The position numbers and the translations under genes were made by a program. Under the pieces are notes generated by a model that ran no database searches, had not been told where the DNA came from, and saw only the letters and a program-made list of their open reading frames with translations. This document shows, piece by piece, positions 11,483 to 23,098 of a DNA stretch of 64,000 nt (positions are counted from its first letter, which is position 1; each line of letters begins with the position of its first letter). The stretch comes from Choristoneura fumiferana (Eukaryota; Arthropoda; Insecta; Lepidoptera; Tortricidae): contig NC_133472.1 of NCBI RefSeq assembly GCF_025370935.1, positions 18,842,411 through 18,906,410 of the forward strand. Direction: 5' to 3'.

Positions 11483-12130
11483 CTTAATAACATGTAAATT
11501 GCGATATTTCATTGAAATTATTTGTTTGTTTCCTTAATATTCGTAATGACAGCCAGCCATCTGATATTTCAGCATACTTCGGCAACTATCAGTCGGGAGT
11601 GCTCCGCAGTTACATACCGACTTACGCTCATTTATTACGTACCTTATATGTCACAACGATAAAAATAGTATATTGTTCGGTGTACGGATGTTTAAATTCA
11701 TCTATTATAATAAAATATAATAAAAACGTATGTATTGAAGTTATTTATCAGAATGCGAATTTTTTATACTCTTAAATTCAACAATAAAGCTTTTCGCACA
11801 TCCCAGAAGGGGCGCAAATACTTCTCCGTAGCTAATTTGTAGGTAACTTACCTTAGCTTTGATGAGTTCCGTGGGCCATCTGCGGGCTTCTTCATCAGGT
11901 CCAGTTCACCAAATTCCTCAATAAATAAGCGTGACTGCAGCTCAAGATTAGGGGAATCAAAGTAATTTTTAAGTAAACATATTAAGATCAATGAACAAAT
12001 TGAATCTAAAGCTGAAGAGATCGAAAGTGTGTAGGTACGTACATGAAAGATATCAGAAAAAAAGTTAGCTGGGGATACTTAGAATCGATAACAGAACACG
12101 TTCCAACAGTTTTAAGACCTAAAACTAATG

Positions 12131-12300
12131 GTTTGGTCCGTGGGGTCCTAGCGCTTTAAAACTTTTTAAAGAAATTTCGAAAAGGTTTGTAGACGTCACA
12201 GGGGACCGAAGAGCTGGCAGCTTCCTCGGAAAAAGAATTAGCTTGGCTATTCAAAGAGGTAACGTCATCTTCGGGACCTTACCAAAGGCAAGTAAGTCTT
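12131..12300 (+). pseudogene. LINE reverse-transcriptase C-terminal remnant (copy 1)
   Basis: Reads GFGPWGPSALKLFKEISKRF then GDRRAGSFLGKRISLAIQRG, ending N.IFGTLP. The LG.WG..A..F...I..R.....GD.R...FL.QR.S.AIQRGNA.SVLGT pattern is the C-terminal end of a non-LTR retrotransposon polymerase. Related remnants are at 34925-35191 and 63340-63716. No RT core is attached. Confidence 0.6.
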
Positions 12301-12342
12301 GAAGTAATCTGTTTTAGTTTTAGGTTTTATTTTATGTAAGTA

Positions 12343-13100
12343 CTAGCTTTTGCCTGCGGCTGCGCTCGTGATAAATTCGGGGTAACATAGATATACTTTC
12401 TACAATCCCATTTTTCCTGTTTTGATTGATTTTTCGGAGCATTATGTGGCAGACACAGACAATTGTTGTTTTAGACAGATGATGCAAATTATTGAAATTA
12501 AAAAATCGACCTATTTAATCATTATTCATACAAACATTGAACTCTTGTTTTACATATTCAGGGGTAGAATTCCAGAAAACGTTAAAGTACCTATGTGTTT
12601 CTTTTGCCCGCGACTTCGTATACGATATCAATAGGATAATTCCCGCGGGATAAGAATAAGTGAATTCAATAGAAAGCTACCCTGTCCCTGATTGAATTGA
12701 AACAGGCTACCCCGGGAAATCGAAAAGTTCCCGAAGGATAGATACGATTCTTTAAATCGATTAAAAATAACACTTTTACTAATAGAAAGTTACAGTTTTT
12801 GACTGAAATTGGCTACCTACTTTTCCTCGGGAAAATGCAAAATTCCCGGGAGTTAGAAATAAGTGACTTCTACATTAGGACCACTTAAAAAAACTTTCAC
12901 TAAGTAATAGAAATCTACACTATTTTTGATTGACGTAGGCTACGTTTATCTCGAGAAATTCTATTTTAAAATCCTTTATTGTCAATCTAAGCATTTTAGC
13001 TTTCTATTATTGAAATAATGTTTTAAATCTGCCTCGAACTTGAATTCACTTATTTTTATCACGCAAAATTTTTACATTTTTTTAAAATAAATAAGTAACC
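12343..13100 (-). repeat. Degraded Helitron-like repeat
   Basis: Begins at a reversed 3' terminus (CTAGCTTTTGCC plus 'tgcggctgcgctcgtg'). It then carries several diverged blocks with 'ttcccgcggga' and 'aatagaaagcta' words about 130 bases apart. The far end is not definable. Confidence 0.5.
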
Positions 13101-13853
13101 TTTGCTTATTAAGCTTTCTACTGGTGAATGGATTTTTTGTAGTTTCAGTCATTATCCCCAAAAAACAATGTTTAGAATTCCTTGTCAAGTGGCGCGGCCA
13201 TTTTTAAAAATCTCCCTTGAGTGGCAATGACACCTACGAATTAATTTTGCGAATTCGCGAATTTTATAAAAAATATCACCAAAAAAACCACTTTATTGTT
13301 ATAGATAAGCCTTACAGTGATAGTTTAGCATAAAATGGCATATCTAATTAAATAACAATGAATGAACTTCCATTTCTGTGAACTTCATTACTCATTATCA
13401 AATATTTGGTTATCAGCCAAATTTTTCTCAGTCACGTATTAAATAAGTATAATTACAAAATAAAACAATTACCTGTAGAAAACACTGATTTAGTTCGTAA
13501 AATATTAATTTATTTACGGAACAAAGCCCTTTTATAGTCTTTCAATAGCAAATAATAGTATAATACGAGGTTTCCAAAAATACCAGCGCACGGCAGCGGC
13601 CACACAGTGAAACTTGAGTAAACGATAGGAACGAAATTTGTTCCGTAGTGTTGTCGCGGCCGTTAATAAATGGCATCCTTGTCTATTTATGAACACATTC
13701 TGCAAGAAAAAGCAAGCCAGATATAGGTCTAACGGTTTATATTTATTAGTGAAATACGACACCCGCCAACGACCGGGAGCCGGTCGCTTGCCACTCAAGG
13801 GTTTTTGACAGCCTGCCGGGTGCCGGTCGCGTGCCAAACAAGGGCGTGCCGGG
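13101..13853. other. Intergenic, no gene seen
   Basis: Contains a GC-richer patch (13575-13670, 13755-13860) open on the minus strand, but with low-complexity proline/arginine content and repeated 'gccgggtgccggtcgc' words. I do not regard it as coding. Confidence 0.4.
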
Positions 13854-14010
13854 ACCCGGACGCTTGCCACTTCAGGGGTTTTTTAGCAATAACTCAAAAA
13901 CGATATATCCGATTATATGAAAACTAACCTGAACTGACCCGGACGCTTGCCACTTCAGGGGTTTTATAGCAATAACTCAAAAACGATATATCCGATTATA
14001 TGAAAACTAA
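13854..14010. repeat. Tandem duplication, 83-bp period
   Basis: 'acccggacgcttgccacttc' starts at 13854 and again at 13937, followed in both copies by 'agcaataactcaaaaacg' and 'atatgaaaactaa'. About 1.9 units, nearly identical, so recent. The following 14100-14225 ('tttcaagtttctagacccag...') is internal sequence of repeat family B. Confidence 0.75.
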
Positions 14011-14410
14011 TTTTGGTTAAAAGTAGTTATTAGTAATTAGTAGTAGTAGTAGTTTTGTCGTTGTTATTTCTTAAATGTTTTTAGAAATATTGCTTTTCAT
14101 TATTTAACACCAAAACTATGTAGCGGCCATTACAATACACCTATGTACTCGTACTCCAAATTTCAAGTTTCTAGACCCAGCGGTTTGGGCTGTGCGTTGA
14201 TCTATAAGTCAGTCAGTTAGTCAGCTAGTGTCTTCTTTTATATATATATATATATATAAAAAGAAGAGAAGAAGATTTTAAGCTTAGGATAGGTATTGGT
14301 AGAGTCATTCTCGATGACGCGTGCCGTGGTTCTTATTACAATGTCGTTAATGTCTAATTTTGTCAAAATCACGCGTCTTCGTGGATGGCACTAGGTATAT
14401 TTTTATTAAT

Positions 14411-14535
14411 TTAACCTTAAACTTGGCAGTTTATCTATAAGATACATAATTTATTTTTGTATTTTTTTAAAGTTAAATTTGTTAACTCCACAAGAATCCA
14501 ACGAGGCTGAATTCAGTTGCCAAGTTTAGTGTTAA
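14411..14535. mobile_element. piggyBac-like MITE flanked by TTAA
   Basis: TTAA then CCTTAAACTTGGCA at the left, and TTGCCAAGTTTAGTG then TTAA at the right. TTAA target sites and CCC(T)-type termini are the piggyBac signature. Other copies are at 37162-37300 and 39087-39234. Confidence 0.65.
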
Positions 14536-15182
14536 ATAAAACTTATTGTTATACATATAATTATATTTTAAATTTTTTGTCTGTTTGTCGTTTATTTGAA
14601 CTGTCGAGAAAGTTATAGGCTATAAAAGTTCAACCCCAAAATCGGGGGTATACTACGCTCAATTGAGTTCTGTTTGCACCTGATTCTTATGACGCTTCTT
14701 AGGAAGGAGGTGCAGACTTTATTTCAAGTGTGCTACGACTATCGAGTGCCCTGCTAAACTAGCAGATGCCGCTGACGTTGTGACAATATGAATAAGCCAC
14801 TAAGGAAGGATTTTCCTAAATTAACTTTAAGTTTAGAGGAGGGTGTAAGTACGGATATCAACAAAATGAATTTAATAGTTGATTTAATAATACAACAAAA
14901 TTAAACAATAGTAAATTAATTGCCACATATTGCACGTAAGTGGCATTTTTTGGGGAACTGAGTTTTATGGGAAATGAGTATTATTTTTAACTAAACTAGT
15001 TTAGATTAAACCAAACAACCCCAACTTATAAGGCAAATACGTCGATGAGAGACGTCATTATTGTTGTTATTCATAGTTGTTTTAGAAGTAGAAATGCATG
15101 AAGACTAAAGCGGTAAACATTGGAACATAGAACCTCCTCCTTTTTTGAAGTCGGTTAAAAAATGAACATTCATTTGAATTTT

Positions 15183-15455
15183 GACGACCAGATGGCCTAG
15201 TGGTTAGAGAACCTGACTACGAAGCTTGAGGTCCCGGGTTCGATTCCCGTGTCGGGGCAGATATTTGTATGAAAAATACGAATGTTTGTTCTCGGGTCTT
15301 GGGTGTTTAATATGTATTTAAGTATGTATCTATATCTATATAATTATATTTATCCGTTGCTTAGTACCCATAACACAAGCTTTGCTAAGCTTACTTTGGG
15401 ACTAGGTCAATTGGTGTGAATTGTCTCGTGATATTTATTTATTTATTTTATTTAA
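15183..15455 (+). repeat. tRNA-derived SINE, full-length looking
   Basis: The head has an A box (TGGCCTAGTGGTTAG) and a B box (GGTTCGATTCC) at tRNA spacing, but no acceptor-stem pairing, so it is not a functional tRNA. The body includes 'ggactaggtcaattggtgtg' and 'gtgatatttatttatttatt', the usual 3' tail of this lepidopteran SINE class. Confidence 0.8.
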
Positions 15456-16187
15456 TTGCTGCTAATTAATTTCTTCGCAAATTTGTTAATTTTTGTTTGA
15501 TTCCAAAACAACGCTTATGTGCTCTTGTATACTCGTATAACTATAATTTTAAGTCTCGCATGTCTTGAACGTAAAGACAAAAAATAAATAATTAGTATGC
15601 TAATATCACATTGTGTTCGAATCAAGTAAATTGGGACTATGTCTCATAGGATCATAATAGAGTTTTTACTTACTTCGTTACTTGTTTGTTAGTTTTTTGT
15701 TAATAATTCACTCGCAATAATAACATGAGTAAATTGATGACGATGTTTTGTGTAGCGCAATTATTTTGTTATCGGCCTTGTGTCAGGAGGAATACTTACA
15801 GAAGTGGAACCCACTTTAGCTACTGTCGAAGCGATAGCTGGCTTGAGGACTTTGAGGAAATGCCAAAGTGACGCGGGGACTAAGTATACGTATATCGCCA
15901 CCTTCGATCTCTTGAAGATGTTATGGCCTAGTGAGATGACACTCGAATCTATTAAATCTATAATATCGCGAGCGTTGCTTAGGTGACTAATATTTGATAA
16001 AAGTAAACTGATTTGTAATATTAGTTGGTGACCTCATACCTACAATGAAGAACACTTATTTAATTGAAAAAAGTGCAGCAAGCACAAGAAGATGTGAAGT
16101 CTAAACGAGACTATCCTGGACTTTTAAGTATATAAATCTTGTTGCAATCTAGGGAGGTTTTCCTGCCGATGATGGAAAATAATTAAA
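15456..16187. other. Intergenic, no gene seen
   Basis: AT-rich with one 68-codon open frame at 15780-15986 that I cannot relate to any family. No splice sites or promoter of note. Confidence 0.4.
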
Positions 16188-16450
16188 ATCGGTCAAGTGC
16201 GAGTGCGAGCGACTCGCGCATGAAGGGTTCCGCACCTCCGTACAATGTCTTAAAAAACAAATAGTTCAGTAATATTTTTTTGTTGGCGGTACTTTTTCTC
16301 CCTGGTTACCAAAGTAGGTAGTCGTCAAGACGAACCAAATGAGCCTAAAACCGATGCGGTCGTGTCGTTTTATTACAGAGTTCCTATGGCCAACATCTAA
16401 CTTCATCATCAGATCAGCTCTACGTCATAATAATATTGCGTTGTCATCAG
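16188..16450 (+). repeat. Repeat family B, 5' part
   Basis: Starts 'aaaatcggtcaagtgcgagt', then 'gactcgcgcatgaagggttc', the head of a common lepidopteran repeat. Other pieces are at 24000-24345 (tail) and 56605-56680. Confidence 0.55.
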
Positions 16451-16921
16451 ATTTATACATGCATGCAAAATTTCAGCTCATTACAAGCTCTGGTAGTTAA
16501 TTTTAAATTAACAATTTGTTTTGATATCGGTTCACACCACTTAAATCTTCGTCTGGTTACAGTTTGAGGTAGTATCAAAAATACACGCTGTATGTACACA
16601 GGGTTACATAAAGTATGAAAAAAAAAACAATACAATAAATACGACACTCGATAGTGATACTTTTTAATGCGTCTTCAGAAATTATTGACTTTACAGAGTT
16701 GATGAAATAAACCTAACCTAAATCAAATCTGTAGATTAAACTGTTTTCAATGGTTCTATATTAAACGATTGTTTTGAATTTTACTCGTTATTTTTCCAAA
16801 TTTTATGTTTCATGACATACCTATTTTAAGATGAGCTTTAATTACTTACAAAAGGAAGAACCTCGCCTTGAATGTTTTTTATCAATAAAAGGTTGTTGTT
16901 AAGTCTATCTAGTTAGGTACC

Positions 16922-16928
16922 TATATAA
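16922..16928 (+). promoter_or_regulatory. TATA box of gene C
   Basis: TATATAA followed by G, 100 bases before the ATG at 17028. The expected start site falls around 16953. The intervening leader is GC-richer (GGCGGCGCGAGC) than the surroundings. Confidence 0.6.
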
Positions 16929-17027
16929 GACAGCGAGATCGGCAGCAGCCCATAGTGGCGGCGCGAGCATTGCTGCAGAGTATCGTGTCTAACCTTCGCG
17001 ATTTGTGGTAAACACGAAACCATCAAT

Positions 17028-20000
17028 ATGACTAAATATCTGATTTTGCTGATTATAGCTGTGCAAGTCGTTGTCAGTGTTTTCCCAAAGGAATTACGTA
17101 AGTATTGAAATCCACACTAGACTAAGTGGTGCATTTGCCAATATGCTACCAGTAGGTACCTAGGTATAATTCGTTCTTTATAAGTTTGCAACTGCATTCA
17201 ACTAATTATTACGTCATTGTACCTACCTAGGTACTTGTTTTTCTAGATTCATCGTTAATTAGTGTTACTCTGCCATGTTGTTTTTACTATCTATCGGTTT
17301 ACAGTCTTAGTTAAAAATATAAAGATTTTCGGATATGTAAGTATTAGTCCCCCAGCAGCAGCACGTGAACACCTGGCACCGGGGAAACGGCTACCGGCCG
17401 TCACAGCGACTCTTATCTACGAGGGTATTAATTAGTTCCGTGTATCCTTTACAGTTTGAACCGATCAAAAACTTTTTATATGCACATTTCGAAAACATGT
17501 TAAAATTAATGTCGGCTTAGAGAAGCAACAGACGTAACTACCTGAGGCTTGCATTTGAGTACATCATTGCATTAAAAAACAGTGAGTTTGACATTAATTA
17601 ACAGCAGCCTAAGCCACTGATGTGGTCCAACTATATTAATATATAATTTAAATATTTAAATAGTTTACTATAACTCATCACTTCATAATTGGATGCTTTA
17701 TCATCTCTATAATGTTCTAGAAATATCAAGCATTTTAATGGTGAAATTTAAGTATAAACTCAAGCTCTTGCGAGAAATGTTGTGTTGAAGATCTTAAAAA
17801 AAACCTATGTGTACACTACTACTGTACAGCTTCAACATTTACTCTAAGTACATGTAGGGTGTGTTTACATTTACATCCTTAACTAATGTGAATCGAACAT
17901 TAGGCACGTTGCCTGACAATTACGAAGAAAAGCGAAGCCGCATGTTTTCATAAGAAAGATTATTACTTATCATCGGGAGCTTTATCGTCATCTCGTCACT
18001 GGGCTGGGCACATTGTGTTGAGGACATCGGCGCAAATATGAAGCAGACACTAGTAAAAACTCTTAAAGTACAATTTGTATACCTAATTTTACAAATGCTC
18101 GTCAATCTCCCAAAACTTGCCACATTCATTTTATGTCATTTAGCAATTGAAGTGACAGCAGTGTTTTGGGCTTTTGCGTGTTGAACATTCGGAGGTTTCT
18201 CTTGTGTCATGAAGTTTAGCGCAATGCTTGAATAAATATAAACATCCTTATCCATTAAATAAAATGAAATATGACCGAGATCGGAAAAGATTTAATCAGG
18301 TGAAGTCTACTGATCATACCGAGGATTAATTAAGTAGCTCCATTGTTATAAGCCAAACCGCAAGGCAAAGTCATGCTAACGTCACAGCTATAAGCCTGTC
18401 ATTAACTACAATTGTTACGCATGTTGTACTTGTGGTCTGCCGTCTGTGACGCTCGTGGGATATTTGCTGGACTTTTCTTATAAAGTGTAGGTACTCTTGT
18501 ACACGGCCTTTATACAAGGCTTCACACCTTTGATACATCTAGAATTTGAGTTGTCGGGATTTCTTGAATAATTCTACGGGAATTCATAAAAATTACACCC
18601 TCTTATTAAAGTTACATAAAAACACTTGTCTAAGCCAGCAGTGAGAATTGTTGATTTTATTTCGATATCGAATATCGGGATAAAAAGTAGCGTGTACATT
18701 ACTCCAGACGTCCAGCATCTACATAGGTACCTAATTTCATCCAAATCTGTCCGGCCGTATCAAAGATATTGACGCACGCACGTACATGTATAATTACAAA
18801 CTGTCTATCCAATTTCATCCAAATCAAGCTAGCACTAGCCGTACAGGCGCGACGAAGTAACAAACACACACACACACGAACGCGCGCACGCTCTCACGCA
18901 ACCCGCCGTTTTTATGGTGTGGACACCAATCAGGGTAGTTGGGGCTCACCGCCGAGGGGGTGCCCACAAAAAACCATTCGAATTTCCTGGTTGTCAATGA
19001 ATGTGGGCATTACGGGCGCATAAAGTGACTACCACAACGTCACTGAAGTTGGTATACTGGTTTCGGATTATTTATAGAGGTTTACTCCTCGCGTATCCAT
19101 CGAAGCGGCTCACGTTTCCGGCACCTACGGGCCGGGGTTGCATGCATGTTGGCTCCATGCCCTCATGACCTAGGTACTCAATTCAACTCAAGGCAGGAGC
19201 GGTACCAAGCTAATTTTTTAGCTACAATTAAAACAGCACAGACATTTGACACTAAATAATTTGGAGCCGATCCGTAGGCAGCATTGTTATAAAATAAACC
19301 ATACAACCTCAAAAAAAATCGCTAGGTTAGGTTACCAGTACCAGAAGAATAGGTTAGGTAGGGGTAAAACCGCGACCCCAACAAAAATAAATCGCTGCCA
19401 GAAAAGTAGGTTAGGTTAAGTTAGAACTGCGACCCCAACAAAACTAAATCACTACCAGGAAAGTAGGTTAGGTTAGAACTGCGACCCCAAGAAATATAAA
19501 TCGCTACCAGAAAAATAGGTTAGGTTAGGTTGGAATTGCGACCCCAACAAAAAGAAATCGCTACAAAAATAAATAAATAAATTTCATTGAAAAAAGTAAG
19601 AAATCATAAAATATGAAATGAAGTTCTGCCAAATAAACTATCTATTAAATAATATTTCCAGAAATGTAAAATTAGTGATTTAAAAATACTTATTTTAATA
19701 ATTCGAGGTAATGAATATTCGATGAAATTAATAAATAGGAAACGTTGACTTTTAACTGATATTCGATTAAAAGTTTGTCGACATTTCAAGGTTAAACCTA
19801 ATAATGAAGTTCATTGATGCGATCAAATACATCAACTTACACTTCGAAAGTTACTTGTGTTTAGTAATAAGTAGATAGTAGGTACTTATATATATTTTGT
19901 TTCAGCCGACTATATCCAAGTATGCAAGCGAGATCAAAGCACAATAAATGCTTGCGTTCGCAAGTCTATCGAGACACTGAAGCCTAAATTAGCCGAGGGT

Positions 20001-20246
20001 ATGCCAGAATTCGGAGTACCGCCAACCGAGCCCTTTTATATTCCTGAGGTCAGTTTTTATATCAAGATTACCAATAATGCCCAATGTACCTATGCATTTT
20101 AATTATAATTTTCAGATTTCACCTTATTAGGTACATTGAACTAAGTTTGAGCGTCACTTGTTAGTATTAAAATAAATAAATTGGACCGTATTTTTTAGGG
20201 TTCCGGAGCCTAAATGGCAAAAATAGAACCCTTATTGTTTCGCCAT

Positions 20247-20277
<31 letters not shown>

Positions 20278-23057
20278 CGTCCGCGGCTTTGCTCACGACT
20301 ATCAATACTAGAAAGATGTAATTTTGCACGGATATATATGTAAACTATGCCGACAAAATGGTACAATAAAAAACTAAAAAAAAAATTTTTTTAGGGTAGG
20401 TACCTCCCATACACGTAAAGTGGGGTGTTTTTTTTCTCATCGAACCGCTGGATCTACATATTGTTGGATAGGTCTTTTAAAACCATTAGGGTCTTGTTAA
20501 GACGATTTTTCGATTCATTTATTTTTTTGCGAAATATTCAACTTTAAAGTGCATATTTTCATTAAAATCGAGCGTCTCCCCCCTTTTAAAATCTAAGCCG
20601 GTGGATGGAAAATTTTAAAAAAATTCAGGATGGTAGTACCTAAGTATATCAAACTTTCAAGGAAAACTATAACGGCTAAGTTTTCTTGAGAATTATTAGT
20701 AGTTTTAGTCTTAAATAGCAGCCTAAGGTATAAAATATACCTAAACTTGGAAGATTCCGTATAAAATACGAAATCCTTAGAAAAATATTACTTATTTTTT
20801 TCGTAATGGCTACGAAACCCTATTTTGGGCGTATCCGACACGCTCTTGGCCGGTTTTTTATATTTTGCTGTTAAATTTTAAGAAGTTAGTCCTTGTCTTT
20901 TGAAGACATTCTTAGTTAAGTTAAAATAAAATGTATTGCTATGCCTTATAAATAATAAATAGTTATTACAAATGATAATTCAGATTTCATTAATATTGCA
21001 GCTGGTCGTGGACAGCGGCAATTTGATCCAGTTCCAAGCGGTGGGCAAGGACGTCAAAGTCTCCGGAGCGGGCAACTTCACCATCAAAAACGTTGCGTGA
21101 GTTTAATGCCAACATGTGTAGTGCACAGACAAAATATAGAAGGCACTGCAAAAAATAATGAAAAAAAAAATTTGCGTAAGAACGTACAATGCGAAAGAAT
21201 TATTACATAATATTCTTATAACCTAATCTAACCAACAATAAAGTTCAAGTTCAAAGTTCAATATCTCAAAAACGCCTAAACCGAAGCTAAGAATCATCGC
21301 TAGAAAACCTGCTTTCAAATAAAAAAAACACAGACACACACACACATACACACACATAGCGGTCAAACTTATAACACCCCTCTTTTTGCGTCGGGGGTTA
21401 AAAATAGAACATGATGAATCGATTTATTGAAAATGGTTTGAAAAATTTACTGTTTTATGAAGTGTGTAAATAATTAAAATGAACGCCGCCAACCTTGCTG
21501 CGCCTATTGTTATTACGTTAATGATGCTGGTTATTTGCCGAAACTATACATTGCTATCAATATAGTATTACATTATTTGTCAGACTGTGAAATTGCCGTG
21601 CTAGTTATCCAGGTGAATATTATAATCTATTGTAACTAGTCGTACTGACTGATGATGAGACGTTTTTCGTTCTTATGGTTCCACAGGTACGTCTGAGTGA
21701 AATAGTTATTTGTGATACGAGGTTTGTAGGTAAGGTACTACAAATGAATTGACGAGTGATAAACCCGAGCCGCAAGGCGAGGGTTTTCATCGTCACAGGA
21801 TTGTAAAACCTTGCCAACCGTGTATCATACGACGTTCTTCAATACATTTGCTCGAAAAAATCTCTTTCAAAGGATGTATACATGGTTCGTAATCACAAGT
21901 TTATTTTACCGCACTAGTGCGATTTTTTTACAGTTTTTTTACAGTTTCAAAAGTACTGTTTCATGCTTAGTTAGGTAAGTACCCTTTAATTGACAAAATT
22001 GAAAACAATCATGATTCAAACCTCGTCGTTAGGTACTCGTACCATATAGTACACATTAAAAAAATACAAAAAGATATACCTAGTCTTGAATCATGTTACA
22101 TTTAAGGGCAATGCTGGACAATACTACTAGTTAAATTCTACAGTTGCTCTTTAAAAATATACATTCATACATGCAAACCGAAGTACCTTTCAAAATATGA
22201 CTAAATTGACAAAATTGAAAACAATCATGATTCAAACCTCGTCGTTAGGTACTCGTACCATATAGTACAAAAAATTCTACATTAAAAAAATACAAAAAGA
22301 TATACCTAGTCTTGAATCATGTTCACTGTGGCGAATACTGTAAATTTAAGGGCAATGCTGGACAATACTGGGAATCTTCTGACCATGGGGCTTTAAATGG
22401 ATTTAAATGGGTTCGATTCTAGTCGCATAACTGAGCTACTTTTGTTCTGCTACTCTTTAAAAATATGACCACTGTAATTTTTTTTTTTCATACAAATTAA
22501 ATTCAATGTATGCGATACAATAGGTACTAATTTGACGACACATTGATTAAATGTTTATCTAGGAGATGTCAAATAAATATCAAAAAATATTTCAGGGCCT
22601 TCGTACAGTCAAGGGCAAAGATATCGACACGGCCAAAGTTGCAAAAATATGTATACACGGCCTTAATGTTAAGTAAATAAAGTCGTGTATACATATTTTT
22701 GCAACTTTGGCCGTATCGATATCTTTGCCCTTGACTGTACCTAGAGACAGCGATAACACCGATATGTCCGATACACTGATTTAACAATTAAACTTTGAGG
22801 ATCAATAAATGTTGCAAAACAAAAGTTGCTTAGTTTTGTGAGAATATCGAACCTTGAATTTAAAGCCTTATGGTCAGACACCATGTATAATGCATTAATC
22901 GATTTGTTGAAAATAATTTGAAAATTTTTGCGGTTACCATTAATTGCCTTCGTCATTTACCTACCTAATTTGAACAATGTATGGAAACCGCAAACATTTT
23001 CAGACTATTTCCAACAAATGGATTAATCCATACTAATATTATAAATGCGAAAGTAAC

Positions 23058-23098
<41 letters not shown>

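Larger units (their letters stand above)
17098..19905. other. Intron 1 of gene C
   Basis: No nested gene seen. It holds a Helitron-like fragment with a short (AC)n run around 18690-18910 and the TTAGG-containing tandem array at 19318-19565. Intron borders are C|GTAAGT and TTTCAG|CC. Confidence 0.6.

Noticed and set aside
15183..15257. tRNA gene
   Set aside because: A and B boxes are present but there is no acceptor-stem pairing, and a SINE body follows directly.
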